From contig NZ_OBEB01000004.1 in the NCBI RefSeq assembly GCF_900215315.1, positions 124,001 to 188,000 on the forward strand: a stretch of DNA of 64,000 nt. Reading direction: 5' to 3'. Each line of letters begins with the position of its first letter. The stretch's first letter is position 1. A program made the position numbers and the translations under genes. The stretch comes from Arsukibacterium tuosuense (GTDB lineage Bacteria > Pseudomonadota > Gammaproteobacteria > Enterobacterales > Alteromonadaceae). The notes under the pieces were generated by a model that searched no databases, had not been told where the DNA came from, and worked only from the letters and a program-made list of their open reading frames with translations. This document shows, in pieces, positions 57,721 to 64,000 of the stretch.

Positions 57721-58173
57721 TTATTTGGTTGTTTGTAATGCTGTTACTGCTGCGTCAAGCGCATAGTGATAACCTTTGGCGCCGAAGCCGCAGATAACCC
57801 CACGGGCAATATCAGCTAAATAAGAATGTCGCCGGAACGCTTCCCGGGCGTGCACGTTGGATAAATGAATTTCGATAAAGGGTATTGCTACTGCAAGCAG
57901 GGCATCACGCAGTGCGATACTGGTATGGGTAAACGCCCCCGGATTTATTAGTATAAAATCCTGCTGGCCCAGACTTTGCTGAACGGCTGTAATCAGCTCA
58001 TGCTCTGCGTTTGACTGAACGTGGCTCAGACTTACATTCATGCTGGCTGCCTGGCATTCCAGTTCGCTGACAATGTTACTCAGGCTGGCGTTGCCGTACA
58101 CGCCGGGCTCTCGTACACCCAGCATGTTAAGGTTTGGACCATTTACTAATAAAATTCGGTATTTTGCCGCCAT
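57721..58173 (-). CDS. aroQ: Type II 3-dehydroquinate dehydratase
   Basis: This 150-aa dodecameric enzyme makes 3-dehydroshikimate in the shikimate pathway. It has [19 protein letters not shown] (the Arg and Tyr of the active-site lid), the NPGAFTHTS loop, and [19 protein letters not shown] with the catalytic His. The aroQ-accB-accC order is common in gammaproteobacteria. It is the first gene of the group. Confidence 0.97.
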   Translation of the reverse strand: MAAKYRILLVNGPNLNMLGVREPGVYGNASLSNIVSELECQAASMNVSLSHVQSNAEHELITAVQQSLGQQDFILINPGAFTHTSIALRDALLAVAIPFIEIHLSNVHAREAFRRHSYLADIARGVICGFGAKGYHYALDAAVTALQTTK

Positions 58174-58446
58174 TTGTGCTGTATTTCCGCTAAATGTATT
58201 GAATAAGCTTTATCTTACGAGAGCAGATGCCAAAATGCACCTGTTAACTTAATTCAGCACACTACTGCGCCCCTTTATCACCAGATAAGCGCCTTATTAT
58301 AGTGAAATCGTGACAAATGGCAGCAAAATACTGGTCTTATCAGCCAGAGTGGTTAAAAAGTGGTGCAATGGCAAGGGCTTGATGGCGGGTAAAAACACCA
58401 GGCCAGTCGCGTATTTGGTCTGTGCAAACTGGCCTGTATTTGGCTA
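58174..58446. other. Intergenic region between aroQ and dsbD
   Basis: About 270 bases with no credible gene; an open frame from 58310 runs into dsbD on the other strand and is a shadow. It holds the promoter for aroQ-accB-accC and the 3' flank of dsbD. No clear terminator is seen. Confidence 0.5.
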
Positions 58447-60240
58447 TTACTCAGTAGTCAATGCGGCTAAATGCTCAGCAAAAGGGCTGGCCGCCATAAA
58501 ACCGGTAACCCGGGCATTGGTCAGCTCTTCGCCGGCAGGGTTGAAAAACAGTAAGGTGGGTAAGCCCAGCACCTGATAGTGGTTAAGCAACTTTTCATCC
58601 GAGCGGGTCATCTTAGTCACATCTATTTTAATTAAGCGCATTTTACTGGTATGGGCCTGCACCTGCGCTGCCGGAAAGGTAAATTGCTCAAATTCCTTGC
58701 AGGCAACACACCATTCGGCATAGAGATCGACCAATGTATATTCATTGGCTGCTTTTGCCTCTGCCAGTTGCTGCTCCAGGCCTGCTAAATCGTCCACATT
58801 AATAAACTGGCCTTTATTACTTGCAACACTGGCCGTTGCCGCAGTGGCCTGGCCCGGACCAAAGTACTGCCAGTTGAACAATACGGTAACCAGCAACAAC
58901 AAAAGGCCAGTTAGCAACATGCCAGCTTTAGCTGTACTACTTTTTAATTCAAACAGTAGTTTAAATAAATAGCCACAGATCAACAGACTGAGTAAGGATG
59001 CCAGTATTACCACCTGCCAAAATGGCAGAATGCGTTCCAGCAGGATTATTGGCACCAGCAACAACACAAAACCAAAGGCGGTTTTAACAATATTCATCCA
59101 GGCACCGGCTTTTGGTAGTAATTTGCCGCCAGAAGTACCAAGTAGAATTAATGGTATGCCCATGCCCAGGCTGAGAACATACAACGTGAGTGCGCCCAGC
59201 ATTAAGTCACCACTTTGTGCCACATACAATAACGCAGCCGACAACGGCGCTGTGGTGCAGGGCGAGGCAATAAGGCCAGACAGCGCGCCCATAACGAAGG
59301 CACCTTTGATACTGCCACCTTGCTGTTTATTGCTAACTGAACTGACCTTTGCCTGCCAGCTGGCAGGTAGCTGAAAATTAAAGCCGCCGAACATAGCCAG
59401 TGCCAGTAAAACGAAAATAACAGCAGCGCTAATTAATACCGCCGGGTGCTGCATCCAGGCCTGGAACTTAACACCTAAACTGGCTACCACCAGCCCCAGG
59501 GCCGAGTACATAATAGCCATGCCCTGCACATAACTGAATGACAAACTAAAGGCGCGTCGGGTACTGAGTTGTTTACCCTGACCAACGATAATACTACTTA
59601 AAATGGGATACATCGGAAATACACAGGGGGTAAATGCCAGCCCAAGACCTAACAGAAAAAACACCCCCATATTCAACCAGACAGAACCGCTGCTAAGCCG
59701 CTCTGCTAATCCATACTGGCTGGAAGTTGGTGTGCCACCCTGTGGTGTTGCACTGTCGTCTGATGCTGCCGCATTACCCGGCATGGATATCGGAATTTCT
59801 TTGTTAACTGGCGGATAGCATAAGCCTGCTTCAGCACAGCCCATATATTGGATCCGTAAAAAGGCATCTTCACTGATATCAGACAGCGGAATTTTCAGCG
59901 TCAGCTGATGGAAATAGACTTCGGTAACCCCGAAAAACTCATCTTCAATCTGCATGCTGGCCGGGTAGGTCGGGTGGGAAAAACTAACCGCTACCCCGCC
60001 GTATTTAAACTTATCGCGGTACATGTAATAGCCGTCGGCGATAGTCCAGTTAACAATAAGCTCGTCGTCCTGCTGCCGGAAATCCATGACAAAAGCCTGA
60101 TCTACCGGTAAAAAATCGTCATCTGACTGTAACAGGCTTCCCAGTACTGAGTTTTGCTGGGCCAGGGCTGGCACGGTGCTGAGCGTTAACCCCAGCAGAG
60201 AAAACCACAGCAGTAAGGGCAGCAAAAATACTTTATACAT
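58447..60240 (-). CDS. dsbD: Thiol:disulfide interchange protein DsbD
   Basis: This 597-aa inner-membrane protein moves reducing power from cytoplasmic thioredoxin to periplasmic isomerases. It has a signal peptide (about 1-28), an N-terminal alpha domain with the Cys pair in GCAEAGLCYPPV, and eight membrane segments with the redox Cys in AFTPCVFPMYP and IASPCTTAPLS. The C-terminal thioredoxin-like domain has AEWCVACKEFE. The ATG at 60240 is used, with AAGG upstream; a TTG one codon earlier also opens the frame. Confidence 0.96.
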   Translation of the reverse strand: MYKVFLLPLLLWFSLLGLTLSTVPALAQQNSVLGSLLQSDDDFLPVDQAFVMDFRQQDDELIVNWTIADGYYMYRDKFKYGGVAVSFSHPTYPASMQIEDEFFGVTEVYFHQLTLKIPLSDISEDAFLRIQYMGCAEAGLCYPPVNKEIPISMPGNAAASDDSATPQGGTPTSSQYGLAERLSSGSVWLNMGVFFLLGLGLAFTPCVFPMYPILSSIIVGQGKQLSTRRAFSLSFSYVQGMAIMYSALGLVVASLGVKFQAWMQHPAVLISAAVIFVLLALAMFGGFNFQLPASWQAKVSSVSNKQQGGSIKGAFVMGALSGLIASPCTTAPLSAALLYVAQSGDLMLGALTLYVLSLGMGIPLILLGTSGGKLLPKAGAWMNIVKTAFGFVLLLVPIILLERILPFWQVVILASLLSLLICGYLFKLLFELKSSTAKAGMLLTGLLLLLVTVLFNWQYFGPGQATAATASVASNKGQFINVDDLAGLEQQLAEAKAANEYTLVDLYAEWCVACKEFEQFTFPAAQVQAHTSKMRLIKIDVTKMTRSDEKLLNHYQVLGLPTLLFFNPAGEELTNARVTGFMAASPFAEHLAALTTE

Positions 60241-60578
60241 CAATTGAACCTTCTTATTAAATGCAAAACTCAGGCTGTAACCACGCCATTATATGTTCGT
60301 TGTTGCAGGTTTATGTCGTCATCATACGTTGCTAACCGCCGGTTAGTCTTCAAGTTGCGATCAACCTCTGCAGGCAATAGACCTGCTGCGGCTGGCTATT
60401 ATTTCAATAGTTACTTAATTAAGCCTTAAAAAATACCATTTCGGCTGTACTTAGTCGCGCCGGGCCACAACAAATTTTTTAGTTTGCCCCTTGGATTTTT
60501 TTGGCTATTGCCCCATATACCGAACACACATTTTAACACCCATGTTAAAACTCAAAAAACGCTTTAGGAGATTAGAGC
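60241..60578. other. Divergent regulatory region between dsbD and groES
   Basis: No gene is seen in these 338 bases. The right part holds the heat-shock-type promoter described separately. The left part has no clear repeat or RNA structure beyond short AT tracts. Confidence 0.5.
60490..60519 (+). promoter_or_regulatory. Sigma-32 heat-shock promoter of groES-groEL
   Basis: CTTGGA (60490-60495) and CCCCATATA (60511-60519) are separated by 15 bases, close to the sigma-32 consensus CTTGAA and CCCCATNTA. Transcription would start about 50-55 bases before groES. No CIRCE element was seen, so RpoH rather than HrcA control is inferred. Confidence 0.85.
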
Positions 60579-60869
60579 ATGAATATTCGTCCATTACATG
60601 ATCGTGTCATCATCAAACGCTTAGAAGCAGAAAGCAAGTCAGCGGGTGGCATCGTCTTAACTGGCGCTTCTGCCGAGAAATCCAGCCGTGGCGAAGTCGT
60701 TGCGGTTGGCAATGGTCGCATTCTGGATAGCGGTGACGTGAAGCCATTAGATGTAAAAGTTGGCGACAAAGTATTATTTGGTGCTTATGTAGAGCGCACT
60801 GAAAAAGTAGACGGGCAAGAGTTTGTGATCACCAAAGAAGACAACATTTTAGGTGTGATCCTCGATTAA
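60579..60869 (+). CDS. groES: Co-chaperonin GroES
   Basis: This 96-aa heptameric lid of the GroEL cage has [20 protein letters not shown], the mobile loop [15 protein letters not shown] with its Ile-Val-Leu contact, and [10 protein letters not shown]. Length equals that of E. coli GroES plus or minus one. GGAG precedes the ATG. groEL follows after 61 bases. Confidence 0.98.
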   Translation: MNIRPLHDRVIIKRLEAESKSAGGIVLTGASAEKSSRGEVVAVGNGRILDSGDVKPLDVKVGDKVLFGAYVERTEKVDGQEFVITKEDNILGVILD

Positions 60870-60903
60870 GTGCTGTTTAGCTGCACGTTAACGCATCGTT
60901 TAA

Positions 60904-62568
<1,665 letters not shown>

Positions 62569-62589
62569 ACCAGCACCGCTGCTCCAGAA

Positions 62590-62623
62590 AAAGCTCCCGG
62601 GTAATAGCGGGAGCTTTTTTTTT
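62590..62623 (+). terminator. Rho-independent terminator after groEL
   Basis: AAAGCTCCCG and CGGGAGCTTT with a loop of about 8 bases, followed by a T run, 22 bases after the groEL stop. Confidence 0.92.
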
Positions 62624-62817
62624 GCTACAACTTTACCCATATTGCTCTGCCTATCTATACAAATTTACACAGCATGTGATGGCCGTTGTGCATTATAGTG
62701 TGAAAGTGTGATGCTGAACTAAACTTAACATCATGATCGTGGTCTGATATAGCATTGTAGAACGAGACTGGCTGTCAACACTGACAGGTGTTCGGGCTAC
62801 TACAGTGGGAGGTAATA

Positions 62818-63375
62818 ATGAAAACTTTTATGACAGCGATATTTGCTCTGATACTAGCGGTGCCTGCATACAGTAACCCAGAGGCAGAAACTGGGGCAGA
62901 GCTGGATCTCAGCTGGCAAGAGCCGGAAAAATTCACTGATATCCGAGCTGCCAATGACTCCCGCAGCCGTTTTCAGGATCGGGTGCAGCGCAATTTCGAA
63001 AAGTTCTTTCAGGAAATGGCCAATGAATTACCTGAAGGTTATAGCTGGCAGGTAACGATTACTGATATTGATCTGGCAGGTGAAGTTGACTATTTCGTTA
63101 CCAATACCGGCCAGGCTATCCGGGTAATAAAAGAAATTAACTCACCAGCCATTCGTTTTAACCATTTGTTGCGTGATCAATATGGCGAAGAAGTAACAGG
63201 TGGTGAGGAACGCTTTCGCGATATGGGCTTTATGAGCAGAATGTCGCCACGAGGCAATTCTCCCGAATTTGAGTTTGAGAGGGTGATGCTGCAAGACTGG
63301 TTTAAAAAAGAATTACAGCCGAAAATTACCGAACACGCAGCTTTGCCTGCCAAGGTTAGTCATCCAGAGCGTTAA
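62818..63375 (+). CDS. Exported DUF3016 family protein
   Basis: This 185-aa protein has a signal peptide (MKTFMTAIFALILAVPAYS) and the DUF3016 pattern: LSWQEPEKFTDIRAANDSRS, FQDRVQRNFEKFFQEMA, VTITDIDLAGEVDYF and VMLQDWFKKEL. Members are periplasmic proteins of unknown function, widespread in Alteromonadales. GGGAGGT before the ATG at 62818 decides it over an in-frame start at 62788. The 3' end meets the next, convergent gene after 7 bases. Confidence 0.88.
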   Translation: MKTFMTAIFALILAVPAYSNPEAETGAELDLSWQEPEKFTDIRAANDSRSRFQDRVQRNFEKFFQEMANELPEGYSWQVTITDIDLAGEVDYFVTNTGQAIRVIKEINSPAIRFNHLLRDQYGEEVTGGEERFRDMGFMSRMSPRGNSPEFEFERVMLQDWFKKELQPKITEHAALPAKVSHPER

Positions 63376-63382
63376 GTGATTA

Positions 63383-63718
63383 CTACAGAAAGCGGGCAAT
63401 ATTACGGTAAATTTCCAGTGCCTGCTCTCTGGTAAGTTGGCCGGCGGAAGCTGCCCGGCCTATACTGCTGCTTACCCTGACACTTTCTGAGCTACGTTCT
63501 GTTGGTTGTTGTGGTTGAGTTGCCGGGCTTTCAACCACGGCATTAGTTGCAGCGGCGGCAATATTGGTTTGGCGCGAAGCTGTATCTGCCAGCAAAGGCG
63601 CTGCGGCCTCTGCGCGGCTAGTGTTTAAACTGCCATTGGCGGCACTACTTAAACTGTTAGTAGTAACGGTATTAACGACCATAATCTGCTCACTACCCTG
63701 AACGGCGTTAGTTGCCAA
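63383..63718 (-). CDS. Unknown small protein, Ala/Ser/Thr-rich
   Basis: I do not recognise this protein. It has up to 111 residues, most of them a low-complexity Ala, Ser, Thr and Asn stretch, then a conserved-looking amphipathic end, LTREQALEIYRNIARFL. The start is uncertain: TTG at 63718 or ATG at 63682. Codons just before the TTG (63721-63735) read Leu-Leu-Cys-Leu-Ile, which would extend a signal-peptide-like segment, but the frame then meets a stop with no start codon, so a damaged or non-canonical start is possible. The gene is convergent with the DUF3016 gene. Confidence 0.5.
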   Translation of the reverse strand: MATNAVQGSEQIMVVNTVTTNSLSSAANGSLNTSRAEAAAPLLADTASRQTNIAAAATNAVVESPATQPQQPTERSSESVRVSSSIGRAASAGQLTREQALEIYRNIARFL

Positions 63719-63814
63719 TATTAAGCATAGTAATCTTTACTGATTTTGCCAGCCGTCCTTGCAACCCAGTCCTTGTTTGCAGCGGCTTACTAGTCCTTAT
63801 TTACTCATTACTAC

Positions 63815-64000
63815 TTATTTAACAACCATTCGAAACTCAGCCAGTGTCTTATGAAGCAGTTGTAGCTGCTTTACCACCCGGGCCAGGGTAGCGGTATTAA
63901 ATTGCTGGCTTTGCCTTATCGCGGCAACCTGCTCAGCCGCTTCGCTTAAATAAGGCATAAAACGATTACTGTTTACGCTGAAATCGCTGCTTGTCGGAAA
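63815..64000 (-). CDS. 3' end of an unknown gene, cut by the window edge
   Basis: An open minus-strand frame enters from the right edge and stops at TAA (63817-63815), giving 61 C-terminal residues. It includes MPYLSEAAEQVAAIRQSQQF, then a helical run LARVVKQLQLLHKTLAEFR, and ends MVVK. No family is recognised. It may be the first gene of a minus-strand pair with the small protein 97 bases downstream. Confidence 0.5.
   Translation of the reverse strand, partial: FPTSSDFSVNSNRFMPYLSEAAEQVAAIRQSQQFNTATLARVVKQLQLLHKTLAEFRMVVK

Overview
The window is a gene-dense chromosomal segment of a Gram-negative gammaproteobacterium. Outer-membrane receptors and porins, lipoboxes, the queA-tgt-yajC-secD-secF cluster, the dusB-fis-purH order and groES-groEL behind a sigma-32 type promoter all point to Alteromonadales. 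A relative of Rheinheimera, Alishewanella or Arsukibacterium is my best guess, made from gene content only. No rRNA, tRNA, CRISPR array, phage or intact insertion sequence was seen.

Positions 1-31.4 kb form a phosphate region. It opens with the 3' end of one Pst transporter (pstA partial, pstB). A porin behind phased Pho-box repeats follows, then a TonB-dependent receptor and a large internally duplicated lipoprotein on the minus strand, then phoB-phoR. Next comes a minus-strand block with an unknown gene, a thioredoxin-type arsenate reductase, tag, a periplasmic M20 amidohydrolase, corA, a dihydrolipoamide-dehydrogenase-like flavoprotein and an Acr3 arsenite exporter. A patatin-like lipase follows, then ppk-ppx behind a Pho-box-like array, a GcvR-like ACT protein, and a second Pst system (pstSCAB) followed by phoU, a DUF47 protein and a Pit permease. 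Together these genes cover phosphate sensing, outer-membrane entry, high- and low-affinity uptake, polyphosphate storage and removal of arsenate, the toxic phosphate analogue.

Positions 31.4-49 kb are mixed housekeeping: a secreted subtilisin-like protease, oxyR, the tRNA queuosine genes queA and tgt joined to yajC-secD-secF, a rhodanese, suhB, two tandem TraT-like lipoproteins, a GrpB-family protein, ferredoxin-NADP reductase, a CsaA-like tRNA-binding protein, a serine beta-lactamase-like hydrolase, sixA, a gamma-glutamylcyclotransferase-like protein and an orphan HigA-type regulator. At 49.0-49.3 kb lies a decayed gene with a stop and a frameshift, then two DUF1566 secreted proteins.

Positions 51.6-64 kb are conserved core genes: purH, fis, dusB, prmA, accC, accB, aroQ and dsbD on the minus strand, groES-groEL on the plus strand, then a DUF3016 protein and two unrecognised minus-strand genes, the last cut by the window edge.

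The most interesting part is the putative Pho-controlled outer-membrane module at 1.98-8.93 kb, a porin, a TonB receptor and a duplicated lipoprotein beside phoBR. It may be an uncharacterised phosphate or organophosphate scavenging system.
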